DNA of 64,000 nt from Apiotrichum sp. Y4204 (GCA_025531455.1 JAMYHL010000019.1:496001-560000), one strand, 5' to 3'. Shown: positions 46,156 through 58,044, numbered from the stretch's first letter. Numbers and translations are program-made. Notes: generated from the sequence alone by a model not told the origin.

Positions 46156-46832
46156 TCTGGTAATGATCGTGAGAGTGTGGGAAGTGTGAGAGAAGTCAAG
46201 ACTGCATATTCCTGTCTTCACTGCCCCGCATACCTCACCACAATGAGCACAGTGCATTGGGACCGGTCTTCATGCCTCATCCTGCCGGCTTCGTCCTGTC
46301 ACCCAGGGGTCTGTGAGAGGGTCAACGTTCACCATCGCGGCTCATAAGCTCGATACTAGGGCACAGCCGCGCGGAACCCGCGTTAATGTCGTTTAGACTC
46401 CTTCTCTGTAACATGGCAACAGCTCCATCGTTAAGCTTACACCGCCTCATATTCCGCGTCTGTGGCTCACACAGGCGACACTTGCGGCACATGTTTTAGA
46501 TTATGATTGTAGTTCACTGCCGTAAAGCGTGTAACAGGAACGAGTCGAGACAGGGCTTTTTAAAGTGCGTCAAGAGGGCTCACAAGCAAAATGGGGGCCT
46601 CCGCGCAGAAGAACGATCGCGACGGCCCGTAAAGTGACAGGGACTGTTTGAAAACCAAGAACCCCGACTGTCGGTGGTTGCATAATGAGACGGTCGTACC
46701 TCGTACAACTGTACAGAGTCGTGGGCCATGTGGCCATTACAATGGATAATTCTACAAAGGGCACAGGTTTCACAATTCGGAAGCTTTCTTGAGTGCCCTC
46801 AACTTCGCGAGTTACGATCGCTCATTACCCCG
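46156..46832. other. Intergenic region, no gene seen
   Basis: These 677 bp separate the start of the membrane protein from the stop of the Zn2Cys6 regulator, both on the minus strand. I see no coding region. Confidence 0.55.
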
Positions 46833-49816
46833 CTATTGACTCTTGGCCGCTTCAACCATAAAGCTCATTAAGACTGAATACACTGCCGAAGGATCAAGGT
46901 TTTGCACATAAGGAACGCCCTGACCGTTGACCAGTCCACCAGGCCCCGGGTCGTGATCCAGAGCCTGGTCCCAGGAGATCGAGGGAGAGGGTTGTTGCGG
47001 TTGCTGTTGCTGATGGTCGCCTAAATGGAGCATCTTTCCAGTATTGTTCGAGCCAGTGCTGGTTCCGGTTGGCGGTCCTGGTCCTGGTCCTACGCCCGAG
47101 CCCACTAACGGCGTGTGATGGTCGGCCGTACTGCTCCAGTCTCCCAAGCCCATGCCCATGTTGACTTCAGGAGAACCAAGCATAAAGTCAAATGGGGAAG
47201 TGTCTAGGTTCTGTGACTGTGTTGGTTGCTGGCCGGGGATGGCATTGGTGACATGGTTCCAGAAGAACTGCGGCAGCTGGAAGAGACTCGAGATGCCCAT
47301 AGGAGGTTGACAGGCTTTGGAAGTACCGTCGGAAACAGATAAGTTACGACCGATTAAACGCAGTCCCTCAGGCATGGGGGGCGAGGCCCCAACAAGAGAG
47401 TTGGATTGAGGAGAAACACCATGAATGTTGGTCGAATCGTCAGAGTTGGAGAGCTTGAGACCTCCTTGGATTACTGATTGTTAGCAGGTCTTCTATGCTC
47501 CATACAATGTCCCACTCACATCCTTCAAAGAAGAGCTTGTGTGCAGATGCGGTTGGCCATGAGCTGGAACAATCGCGAAGCCAGATGCAACATTGGGCAA
47601 AATTGACCTTGGCACGCTCGGCAAGGGCTTCATTTGGGTCGCTGGCGTCGAAGGCTTTCATGTTAGTACAAGCTGATTGGTTCCGTCGCTTACCTTCAAA
47701 GAGAGTAGCTAAACTGAGTATATGGATGATGTCGGAGCTCGTTTGACTGAGGAGACGGTGGCGGTCCAGATGAGCCAGGAGCTTAATCACAGATTCTGCG
47801 GCCGAGGAGCATGTGGCATGAGTGCGGGCCGCGATCTCTTCTTCCGACTTGTCTTGGCTGGGAAACAGGTGGCGCCGCTTGATGAATCGCGAATGAAGTA
47901 GAATCTGCGCACTGTGATACCATGCCAAACCAACGACGTGATGCGGTAGGGGCGAAATGTTGTGTGACAGATCGACGTCGAGATGCTGAGGCAGGGCGTT
48001 GCGCCAGCCCTCGAGCTGGTTCGATATACGCTCCGCACGGTTGATGGCCTCTCCACGATCCTCCATGAGTGAAGCGGTAAACTGCTGCACCCAAAGATTG
48101 GGATCATGACTAACGGGAGGCCCCACAACATCTAGATCCAAAATGTTCTCCACGACCATGGCGAGGTGGCACGTCCACACGAAACAACTCATGACGTAGC
48201 CTCGTCGCGGAACAATGTGGCGTACACTGCGGGGCAACGGAAGCGCGGACGTCGGCAATGGTGGCCAGGTCTCGAATTCGTCCACTTCATTGATGGACGG
48301 CAGTGGAGTGCTGGAACGGCGGTAGGGCAGGAGGAATGAGCGCCCCGTCTCTTCCGCCAGGGTCTTGTCCAGAACATAGCAGTTCCACTGTCTTGGTTAG
48401 CCCGAACATTCCACCATGTGCTTACATAGACACGAGATCTGAGCTCAGTCTCAGCCGGCGACTCGAACGATGCTGGGGCAAGATTGAGACCAAGGTTGAG
48501 GGCCATGCAGCATGCCCGACCGGCGTAAGTGAAAGCCGAGTGCTTATCGCCGCATCCCGTCTGGCGGAGACTCAGCAGGATAAGCGACTGTATGATATCA
48601 ATGCGACATTCCAGCCGGCAGCGATGCAACGCGGTCTCGGCCATTTGGAATAGTTTCTCCTTGTCAATAACCGGATGTCCCTGGACCTCTGAGGGTGGTG
48701 CCACACAAGCTGCGATGGCGAGCATCGCCAATAGGAGTGGGGGACTGGTGGTATGTGGGTGGAACATGGGTTTGTAGATGAGTGGCCAGACATTCTGTGG
48801 CGCGTCAGCGATATGTAATAGAAACGCCACAAGCTTGGTATGACCAAAGATGATAGGTCTAGGTTCTGTGGCGTTGGGACAAGCGATGGAGCCGAAGAAC
48901 AGGATCGGTGAACGCGGCGTAGGCCGCGCGTAGGGCAGCAAGTGCTACTCACGTGGACGTGGGTGAAATAGAGAGCGAGAAGCTGATCAACAAGGGAGGT
49001 GGGGAGCCCCATGAGGGGTACACGCGGCCGCAATCGTGAAGATGGTTGTTGGCCCATGGACTGGGGTGGGGGCGATGATGCTTCATCGTCAGGCTCTAAT
49101 GACATTCCGTTTGACGCATGAGGGCTGTCGGATGGATGCGGATGTGATGGCGGATGCGGATGTGGTTGTCCTGCGGTCGAACTTTTGAGCGGCATCGATG
49201 TTGATGGGCCTGCAATCGGGTCACTCCGCAGCTCCTGTCGATGTGCAGACTTGGAGTTCTCGGGCGAGTTCTGAGCCCGTAACCGCCATCCCGGACGGGG
49301 ACCACTGAGGTGTGAGTCTCGTCCTCGGTCTCTATCTACTTACCGTTTGCGAACAGGGTCATTGAATGTACATTCCTCCCGATTCTCGCGGCACACTTTG
49401 CACGACTGCGTCCCATCACTAGGGGAAGACTGGAGGTCCTCGCATTTCATCCGACGACTGAAGAGGTGAGCTATGGGAGTGGTGACGTGTTTCATTGGTG
49501 AGCACAGACTCACTGTCTACATCCCTGTACGCGTCGACCAGGTGATGGAAGATGGGTGTTGACATCAACAGGCGAGTGACGAGAATGGGGAAGATCGAGG
49601 GACGAGATTCGTTAATGGAATGGTATGTGTGGTGCAGAAGAGAGCGTCAGCCAAAGAGCTTTGAGGAGTGTGGGATCGCCGTCAGAGGGATATAAACAAC
49701 ACGGCGATCACGTCGATCACGACGATCCTGGTACTCACATCGCATGCACGTAGTGACCTCTTCCGCGTGATGCCGGTCGATGGCTCCATGGGATGGTTGG
49801 ATTGCGGATCCTGCAT
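46833..49816 (-). CDS. Zn2Cys6 transcription factor with fungal-specific middle domain
   Basis: Nine exons join in frame to 797 residues: 49816-49739, 49524-49514, 49457-49344, 49304-48953, 48794-48426, 48387-47694, 47654-47520 and 47473-46833 are certain boundaries by phase (eight blocks; no further split needed). The N-terminal binuclear zinc cluster is C25-x2-C28-x6-C35-x13-C49-x2-C52-x6-C59. Cys28 comes only from the 11-nt exon 49524-49514 (reading ACDGCRHRRMKC across the joins). The His/Pro-rich linker is followed by the fungal transcription factor domain from LVDQLLALYFTHVHN through LGLNLAPASFES and RSRVYWNCYVLDKTLAEETG. The C-terminus is Gln/Pro/Gly-rich (HQQQQPQQPSP), a possible activation region. 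Introns 3, 5 and 6 are 38-39 bp. It is divergent from the aldehyde dehydrogenase across 1.25 kb, so that gene is a candidate target. An in-frame ATG at 49789 is an alternative start. Confidence 0.92.
49514..49524 (-). other. 11-nt micro-exon of the Zn2Cys6 regulator
   Basis: The micro-exon reads GGATGTAGACA, flanked by CGTACAG upstream and GTGAGTCT downstream. It supplies Gly27, Cys28, Arg29 and part of His30. Without it, the cluster loses its second cysteine and the flanking exons (ending in phase 0 and starting in phase 2) do not join in frame. Confidence 0.88.
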
Positions 49817-50497
49817 CGTGTTCCGGACTGCGCCAACAAAAGACAAAAGACGCACTCAACAAAAGACGCAACGCTTGTGGAGGCAGGCCGGGGTAAAAGA
49901 AATGGCGCAAATGAATCCAGAGCACTGGATCACAAGTCACGCAGCCGATTCCGTAGCTTGTTGTATATCCTGTCGCTGCTATCGATAAGGGGATGAATGC
50001 GCGAAAATAAAAGAAGAACAAAAAGAAGTGTTGTGGTTTGTGACAGTTGACGAGATGACAAGGTGGAAGAATCCGGAAAGATAGATAGGATGATCTAACA
50101 CGAGGTGGTGGTGTATTTGATGGACCTGAAGATGGGTTAGGGACCCGATGTGGGGCTTATCTTGACGCAATGACCACCAGAACGATTGAGTTTGCACTGA
50201 TGCTACCGCTTGATGTGATCAACCCCAATGAGACAAACGCTGCATGCAAGCCGACATGAGATCGCTGGTTACTCATAGCGAGCTCAGTGACTGACTTGGA
50301 TGTGCCGTCGAGGAATCTGATGTCAGCTCGGTCTCACTTGCGCGGCCCCACAGCACGCGTTTCTCGGCATTCCTTCGCTGGACAGAAATACACATCGTGT
50401 CGAGTAACCGACACGGGCGGCGCCAACCACCGCGGTTCGGCGCATGGGCCCCGCGCGATCGTTCCTTGTCACCGTTGCATTAGTATTCTGAACTCTC

Positions 50498-50507
50498 CGG
50501 AGCTCCG
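50498..50507. promoter_or_regulatory. CGG-N4-CCG palindrome in the regulator/ALDH divergent promoter
   Basis: CGGAGCTCCG is a perfect inverted repeat of CGG half-sites, the type bound by dimeric Zn2Cys6 proteins. It lies 682 bp upstream of the regulator start and 556 bp upstream of the aldehyde dehydrogenase start. Such words arise by chance in G/C-rich DNA, so binding is only a hypothesis. Confidence 0.3.
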
Positions 50508-50657
50508 AAGCATATGGTATCGCCGTGGCGAGTATACCAGTACCACCAGCGACCGCGGGAGGCGCGTAAGTGTCACTTGATCGTAACGAGTCCCACAGCA
50601 CAACCCGCGGTGGCCGGTGGCAAGTTGGCATGCTGGCGTCTATCTCGGCTCGGTCAC

Positions 50658-50677
50658 GGGTAATTGATTGCCAATCC
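50658..50677 (+). promoter_or_regulatory. GGGTAATTGA-ATTGCCA element upstream of aldehyde dehydrogenase
   Basis: GGGTAATTGATTGCCAATCC lies about 400 bp before the ATG. The same two words, GGGTAATTGA and then ATTGCCA, occur in the same order upstream of the copper amine oxidase (54652-54676). This suggests shared control, but one pair in two long promoters is weak statistical evidence. Confidence 0.35.
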
Positions 50678-51062
50678 GCCTAAACGGGTATTTACACAAG
50701 ACCACCGTCGGCTGGTCGGCACCAACGTGCTCGCGCGCTCGGCGCTTGTAGTCCCCTGCCCACCTGCCCAGACTGCGTGCCTGGAGACTTCCCCACACTG
50801 TCCACGGCACGCACGGTGGTTACCCCAGATTTCCATTACGTCGTCTAGGCGTCTAACTCGTCTGTCACCCTGGTGGTTGCTCGCCTCGATATCGCCTCGC
50901 ATGACGCGCCACGAGCAACCCGCGAACCGCGGTCGTTATCGTTCAGCAAAAGGGTTCGGTGACCACTCGCACCGCACCGATGGAGGTGCTGTATAACTAG
51001 CCCCCGCGCGACAACTCTTCGCTTTCCCACACCCCCCTTGCATCACTCGAATCACATCCACC

Positions 51063-52705
51063 ATGCCTACCCACACTACCATTGAGGTTCCCGGCCAGGG
51101 CAAGCTCGAGCTCCCCACCGGTCTCTTCATGTGAGTAGCTGGCTGTCATCTTGCCTCAGTCGCGCTAACAGTCAGCAACAACGAGTGGGTCGAGCCTTCC
51201 AAGAAGGAGACCTTTGAGGTCATCAACCCTGCCACTGGCAAGAAGTTTATCGACGTCGCCCACGCCTCCAAGGAGGATGTCGACCGCGCCGTCACTGCTG
51301 CCCGCAAGGCGTTCAAGACCGTCTGGGGTCTCCACACCGCTTCCCCCGAGCGCGCTGCCCGTGAGTCTCTCATTGTCCTCCATCTCTGACTCTCAGTCCT
51401 CTTCAAGCTCGCCGACCTGATGGACCGTGACGCTGAGAAGATTGCCGCCATTGAGTCGCTTGACTCTGGCAAGGGTGTCCGCATTGCCCGCCTCTCCGAC
51501 GTTGCCGACGCCGCCGGCTGCCTCCGTTACTACGCCGGCCTCGCCGACAAGTTCTTCGGCCAGACCATCCCCCACTTTGGTGACGAGAAGTTCTGCTACA
51601 CCGTCCACCAGCCCATTGGTGTCTGCGGTCAGATCATTCCCTGGAACTACCCCCTTCTCATGTGGGCCTGGAAGATCGGCCCCGCCGTCGCTGCTGGCTG
51701 CACTGTCGTCATGAAGCCCTCCGAGCTCACCCCGCTCTCGGCTCTCTACATGTGCGACCTCATCAAGGAGGCTGGCTTCCCCCCTGGTGTCGTCAACACC
51801 CTTCCCGGCTTTGGTGCCACTACCGGCGAGGCCATCTCGCGCCACCTCGACATTGACAAGATCGCCTTCACTGGTTCGGTCGTCACCGGCCGCCGCATCT
51901 CGGTTGCCGCCGCCGAGTCCAACCTCAAGAAGGTCACTCTTGAGCTTGGTGGCAAGTCGCCCATGGTCGTCTTCCCCTCGGCCGACCTCAAGGAGGCTGC
52001 TTCGTGGACCGCCATGGGTATCTGGTTCAACTCTGGCCAGGACTGCTGCGCTTCGTCGCGTGTTCTCGTTCACGAGTCGGTCTACGAGGACTTCCTCAAG
52101 GAGCTCAAGACCTTTGCCGAGTCGGTTGCCATCGGCCAGCCCTCGGACGAGGCTACCTCGTTCGGTCCCCTCATCTCCGCCAACCAGCGTGACAAGGTCA
52201 TCAACTACATCAAGTCGGGCCGTGAGGAGGGTGCTCGCGTTGTCACTGGCGGCAACCCTTGGCCCAAGTCCAACGGTGGCTTCTGGGTCGAGCCCACCAT
52301 TCTTGCCGACACCCGCCCGGACATGAAGGTTGTCCAGGAGGAGATCTTCGGCCCCGTCATTGTTGCGCAGAAGTTCTCGACCGAGGAGGAGGCCATCGAG
52401 CTCGCCAACAACACCACCTACGGTCTTGCCGCTGCCGTCTTCACCAACGACTCGCGCCAGATGACTCGTGTCTCGCACGCTCTCGACGCCGGCACCGTCT
52501 GGTGCAACCAGTACGCCCTCCTCCACGTCGGCGTGCCCTTCGGTGGCTTCAAGCAGTCGGGTATCGGCCGTGAGCTCGGTACCTACGGTCTGGAAGGTGT
52601 AAGTTTGACGGTTTGTTTTCGAGGCGCCGACGCTGACTCTATTAGTACGTCCAGGTCAAGGCCATCCACCAGAACCTCACTCAGACCGTCGAGTGGCCGA
52701 TCTAA
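51063..52705 (+). CDS. NAD(P)-dependent aldehyde dehydrogenase
   Basis: It oxidises an aldehyde to the carboxylic acid. Four exons (51063-51130, 51176-51360, 51397-52598, 52646-52705) join in frame to 504 residues, normal for the ALDH1/2-like class. Seen are the substrate/cofactor block CGQIIPWNYPLLMWAWKIGPA, here interrupted after 20: CGQIIPWNYPLLMWAWKIGP; KPSELTPLSAL; the Rossmann loop FTGSVVTGR; the general base Glu in LELGGKS (E267); the nucleophile in GQDCCASSRV (C301); EEIFGPV; and PFGGFKQSGIGRELG. No presequence is evident (MPTHTTIEVPG), so it is probably cytosolic. Codon use is strongly biased. The last exon encodes YVQVKAIHQNL...VEWPI. It starts opposite the Zn2Cys6 regulator and precedes the copper amine oxidase, whose product aldehyde it could consume. 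Confidence 0.96.
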
Positions 52706-54866
52706 TCGACGGAAACGGTTAGCAGCATGGGGAGGAAGATAGAAAAGACTCGTAGTCAGATTCGCGGTATTCATTGGTTCAACAGCGTCTGATGTCATCA
52801 TATGTATAGTATGCCTCCCTGTTGCAAGCTGCTTCGCGGCACTCGTTGCGTCCTTTGTGGTGGTGTTGGGAGAAGATCGAGTGCGGCAATTTGGCATGTG
52901 TGGCGACGATCCCTCCGACTTTAGTGTGGCTTGAGTGCGAGCTCAAGCTTGTGCCCTGGACGATCGGCTGCTCTTAATGGCGCGTAACTGCCGATCCCCC
53001 TGCCCAGAACGACGATCCCCCTAGTCCAAAACGTCAATCATGCACCAAGAACACGCGGATCGTTTCTAGCTTCTAGATAGGAAGAATGCGGAAACCTGGA
53101 TGGGCGATTCCGCCGGCCTTCCAAGCTGGGCTCTGCGTAATTATCCACCACACCACTCTGGCCTGCCATATCTACCGTTAGGTTTATCAGTGTAGCGCAC
53201 ACGTGTTGTGCTCTGTATGCATACGAGATTGTACATTCCGGAAAGATAGTGAATACCGGGGAGATAGCAGATACACAAAGAGTGTGCACCGATAATGAAA
53301 ACAGGAGGTAGTGAACATACAGGGAGACCATTCCGCAAAAACATGATCCCGTCTGCGCCGTCACTCACGAACAGCGAAGGCTTCGTACCACTTGCCTTCA
53401 AGCTGCCTTGAATGGCGAGCGGCCAAGTCTACTGCAGCACTATCAGTTCTGCCCCCACATTGCGCCCCAAGACCTTTGCCGCTGTCCCCTGTCTTGTCTC
53501 CACCGCCTCTCTGCTTCGTGAAACTCGTATCGATCCTCACTCCGGTAGAACTCTGTACCCGCGGGGACCCCCCGAGAGAACTCTCAGTCCGAGTCGGAGA
53601 GAACCTATCCAGTCAGAAAGAACGCTCTCGCGACTGGCTTCTGACGGTGGCGCTTGAGAGTTGCACAACTCGTTTGTAATCAATAGGCATAACTGTGCGT
53701 GTTCTGGGGCCCTATGATAGGGCTGCCGACGGCAGGATCAAAGTGTACTGCAGCTGATGCCGGACTGTGTACCCGTACATCCCGGTATCTCCTCTTGATC
53801 CATGGTGCTCGAACGGCTACAAGTCCACGACTCCTGGGGGCTTGGGATATACGATCTCAACGATGGCTGCTGAGCCCGCCCAACCCGACGGAGGACCCCG
53901 CTGTTGCAGACGCCGCCGTTGTAGACCCCGCGCCTGCAAACCCCACCGCTGATCAGCCACAAGAGATGATCCAGCATGATCCCAACACGTGTCGGTCGCC
54001 TATTCCGGGTCGCGATGCACAGCGACGTTCTGCCGATGCTGGAACTTGGAACACCCACCTCCACGATATCCGCCCATCATGCTCCGGTTTCGAGGGCAGC
54101 GGCGGCACGGGCCCCGCACCGGAGAAAGCACAGGCTCGAGGAATTTCGATTCCGAGGTGGTATTTCGATTCCTTGCGGGCAGAGTTGAGACATTACTTGG
54201 GGCACAGGACATACACCGACGCGTGTACCTGGACGCCCTTGCCGCGTCGCTCAGCCGCAGCCACTTACAGAGTACTGACCGGCTGTACCTCTTGACCTCC
54301 TGACGCTGTCACATGTGCTCACGTATCTCGGCCTCAGTTGGCAGCTGGAGGCGAGAGCCATAATTATCCACTCGGGGGAATCGTTTATCCACCCGGAACA
54401 TTGAAAGCCTCCTGATACGCCTCACGTGTGATCCCGGACAGCCGGAGGGATGCAAGGGTACATTCTGGGGAAGCGGGGTTCGGCCCGCGGAATATGCAGG
54501 TGACCGAGCCGAAGCCACCATACCAAGGGTTGCCATGATATCAGCAGTTTATCACACACTATCACTTTTATCGCAGCTCGCGTGGCCAATGGGCGAACAC
54601 CGAGGAGTGCAGATGCCCCGCCCGGTGCATCCCTCTCATATCCGGTTAATTGGGTAATTGAGAGTGGCAATTGCCAGCCCACCGCACACAGACGACGGAG
54701 ATAGACGAGGCGACTTCGTCTCGGACATCCAAGTTGTACCTTGACGGCGGTGTGGGGCGGGAAAGGTCACCGATGAGTTGAAGGTGAAGCTGGATGAGCG
54801 TCCGGGGATACATATAGACACGAGGGCTGTGTCGAGAACACCATCAACCCAACTTCCCCACTCACC
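52706..54866. other. Intergenic region of 2.2 kb, no gene seen
   Basis: This lies between the aldehyde dehydrogenase and the amine oxidase, both on the plus strand. Frames such as 53699-54295 have random composition and no motifs. The right 500 bp serve as the amine oxidase promoter and include CGG direct repeats near 54435-54446 and a TATA-like CATATAG at about 54810. Confidence 0.55.
54652..54676 (+). promoter_or_regulatory. GGGTAATTGA...ATTGCCA element upstream of copper amine oxidase
   Basis: GGGTAATTGA (54652-54661) is followed by the perfect palindrome TGGCAATTGCCA (54665-54676), about 190 bp before the ATG. A near copy, GGTTAATTG, precedes it directly at 54644. It resembles the element at 50658-50677 upstream of the aldehyde dehydrogenase. 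Confidence 0.35.
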
Positions 54867-57117
54867 ATGGTCTCCACAACTACCAAGAAACCCTCCTCGA
54901 TGGCGCACCCGTATGATCCCCTCACCCCCGAGGAGATCCGCCTCGCCGCCGAGGCCGTCCGCAAGTATGTCGCCAAGGGCGACCGCGCCGGCGGCAAGAT
55001 CACCCCGCTCTTCAACACCGCGCTCGTCCAGGAGCCGCCCAAGTACGATGTCCTCCGCTGGACCGGCCTCTTCTCGGAGAAGGAGCTCCTCGCCTCGGCC
55101 CCTCCGGGATACAAGCCCGCTCCTATCCGCCGCCAGGCTGACGTGAGTGAAGAGTTAAGAAACTCTGACTGACATACAGGTCAACGTTATCTGCAACGAG
55201 ACCAAGCAGGGCTTTGACGTGATTGTCGACCTGCCGTCAATTCTTGAGGGCGAGGCGGACGTCAAGGAGGCGGCTGTTGTGTCCTGGACTCTGCTCGAGG
55301 GCGACATTCACCCGTCTCTCCAGACCGAGGAGCTTCTCTGGATTGAGGAGATCTGCCGCAACGACCCCAAGGTCAAGGAGGTCTGCGAGGCTGTCGGCAT
55401 CGACCAGCAGCTCCTGTACGTCGACGGCTGGTGCGTTGCTGTGGACGAGCGCTTCCCTGGTCGCCGTCTCCAGCAGGGATTCTGCTTCACCCGCCTGCGC
55501 CCCGATGACAACCTCTACGCCCACCCGTGCGACTTTGTGCCTGTCATTGACTCGCACACTGGCGAGATCCTCGCCATCGACTTCCCTGGCCCGAACCCGT
55601 CCGAGGCTGTCCCCGTCCCGCCCTCATCGGCCGCCGCCCACGCCAAGGCCGCACCCCGTGGCCGCTTCGCGCCTCCCTCTACCCCGGCCAACTACCTCCC
55701 CGAGCAGATCATGATGGACGAGCCAAACTTCAAGGTGCGCGACACCCTCAAGCCCCTGCATGTCATCCAGCCCGACGGCGTCTCCTACTCGCTCGCCGGC
55801 CGCATGATGAGCTGGCAGGGCTGGAACTTCCACATTGGCTTCACCTACCGCGAGGGTCTTGTTCTCTCCAACATCACCTACGATGACCCCGAGAAGGGCC
55901 GCCGCCCCGTATTCCACCGTCTCTCGGTCGCCGAGATGGTCGTCCCCTACGCCAAGACCGTCTTCCCCCACCACCGCAAGCACGCGTTCGACACTGGAGA
56001 GTACGGTGTCGGTGCGCTCGCCAACTCGCTCGCGCTCGGCTGCGACTGCCTTGGCTCGATCACCTACCTCGACGCCAACTTTATCACCCGCAACGGCGGT
56101 GTCCAGTGCATCAAGTCGGCCATCTGCATCCACGAGGAGGACGCGGGTATCCTCTTCAAGCACACCGACTACCGCGACAACCGCGCCCACGTCGCGCGTA
56201 ACCGCAAGCTCGTCATCTCGTCCATCTGCACCGTCGCAAACTACGACTACGGCTTCTACTTCAACTTTGGCCTCGACGGCGTCATCGACCTCGAGGTCAA
56301 GGCGACCGGTATCGTCAACGCGTACCCGCTCGCGCCGGGAGAGACAGTTGACCACGCCCACGAGGTGCAGGTTGCTCCTAACATTGTCGCCCACCACCAC
56401 CAGCACCTCTTCTCGTACCGCATTGACCCGATGATTGACGGCCTCAACAACCGCATCGTCCAGGTCGACACTGTCCCCGACGAGGCCGAGGTCGGCTCCG
56501 AGGCCAACTACTACGGCAACGGTTTCCACACCGTCAAGACACTCTTCAACACGTCCAAGGAGTCTCAGCAGATGTACGAAGCCGCCAAGGCCCGCACTTG
56601 GCTCATCCAGAACCCCAACGTCATCAACCCGGCGTCGAACACGCCGACCGGCTACAAGTTTGTCTCCAAGGACATGCCCCCGATGCTCGCCAAGCCCGGC
56701 TCGATGGTCTGGAACCGCGCACCGTTTGCACGCAAGAACATGTTCGTCACCACCTTCCGCGACGACGAGATCTTCCCGTCCGAGGTCCACATCAACCAGA
56801 ACCCCGGTGGCAAGGACTTTGGTCTCCAGAAGTGGGTCGACCGCGACGACGATATTGTCGACAAGGACATCGTCGCCTGGCCTTGCTTCGGCGTCACGCA
56901 CGTCTCGCGTCCCGAGGAATGGCCTATTATGCCCGTGGAAGTGCTTAAAGCATCACTCAAGCCCTCTGGATTTTACAGTCGCAACCCGGCGCTCGACGTG
57001 CCGAGCACGGCGGACAAGAAGTCGAGGAATGCAGATGAGGCGTTTGTTGGTGGAAAACCGACATCAAATGGCGCAAATGGCGCCGCAAACGGCAACGGCA
57101 CTTGCTGCTCCGCCTAA
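54867..57117 (+). CDS. Copper amine oxidase (topaquinone-containing primary amine oxidase)
   Basis: It oxidises primary amines to aldehydes with release of ammonia and hydrogen peroxide. Two exons (54867-55142, 55180-57117; intron 37 bp) join in frame to 737 residues. The N2/N3 domains (MAHPYDPLTPEEI; GWCVAVDERFPG) lead to the catalytic domain. There the Tyr that becomes topaquinone lies in the signature VANYDYGF (Y447), the catalytic Asp in AFDTGEYGVG, and copper His residues in IVAHHHQHLFSYRIDP, plus a later His in the WPCFGVTHVSRPEEWP region. No signal peptide is seen. The C-terminus (ANGNGTCCSA) does not end in a canonical PTS1 tripeptide, although fungal amine oxidases are often peroxisomal. 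It lies 2.2 kb after the aldehyde dehydrogenase on the same strand. Confidence 0.97.
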
Positions 57118-58044
57118 GCGCGTGCAGCGCATCCCAAGGCTCGGTTTCAGAGGTTCAGCATCGTCTAGCAGTGTCCCAGTGTGTACATAGAACGAGTTTG
57201 TCGAGAAAAGATGTAATTTGGTTCATGGTCAAAGTGAAAAAAGTGCCACAAACTGATTGCCCCCTGACAAAGTGCCACAATCGAGTAATGGCCCATCATG
57301 CCTGTTCATATAGAAGCACGGTACAATTTGACGCCCAGTGGATCATAGAGTTGATGGGCGGAGCGCTCAAGACCTTTCCGGCGGTGCCGTGCGGACACGC
57401 AGGAGCTCAATGTCACCAAGTCGGTTGGAACATCGGTGCATACTTCACGCCCGCTCCGGCAACCTCACCCGCGAATCAATGTGTGGGTCTCACGTCGTCA
57501 ACCGCGCTGGGGCTCTCAAGGGGTCATCGCCCTCGGTGTCGTTCAGTCCCATCACTGGAAACCGTCGCAAACACCCATTGTACAACATCCATGTGACTGC
57601 TCGACTCGAAACTCTGCAACAAAACAACCAGACCTGATTCAATCAAGATCGTTGCCCTGAACACGTATGTCAGTGATCAGTGACTCATGGGTGCGACAAA
57701 AAGTGCCACTGAGCACGCCTATTTGTTCAGGACCCTGGGGGTGACTTGGCTGATTGATTATCGATGATGAGCCAAGCGGCTGCATCAATCTGGTGTCCCT
57801 CGGACAGCGATAAGCTTCCCAACAGGCAACTACATACACAACTGAACTTGGTGTTGCGATTACAAACAGTATGAAACGGAGTATTGTACAGTCGCGTCAT
57901 TAAGGAGGGGTGGTACAGAAAGAAGTGGAATTCAATCGGACGGGAAGCTGAATGTTTGCGTGAACGGATTGTCGGAAGATGCGCCGAGCATGTCGCATTC
58001 CGAGGTGATTGAGGAGAGGTCGGGTAACGCGTGGAGGACTGCCC
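57118..58044. other. Convergent intergenic region with repeated AAAGTGCCAC words
   Basis: No gene is seen between the amine oxidase and the SAP-like protein. The 10-mer AAAGTGCCAC occurs at 57240-57249, 57269-57278 and 57700-57709, and once more on the minus strand at 59226-59235. The first two lie 29 bp apart, 120-160 bp after the amine oxidase stop. Confidence 0.6.

Larger units (their letters stand above)
49817..51062. other. Divergent promoter region, regulator / aldehyde dehydrogenase
   Basis: These 1.25 kb lie between the two start codons. No gene is seen. A TATA-like GTATAAC lies near 50992, about 70 bp before the aldehyde dehydrogenase ATG. Candidate regulatory words are listed separately. 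Confidence 0.55.

Noticed and set aside
51393..52526. Antisense open frame of 377 residues opposite aldehyde dehydrogenase
   Set aside because: Same artefact; composition is Gly/Val/Asp-rich without motifs.
55624..56901. Antisense open frame of 425 residues opposite copper amine oxidase
   Set aside because: Same codon-bias artefact; the sense strand has an intact enzyme with all catalytic motifs.
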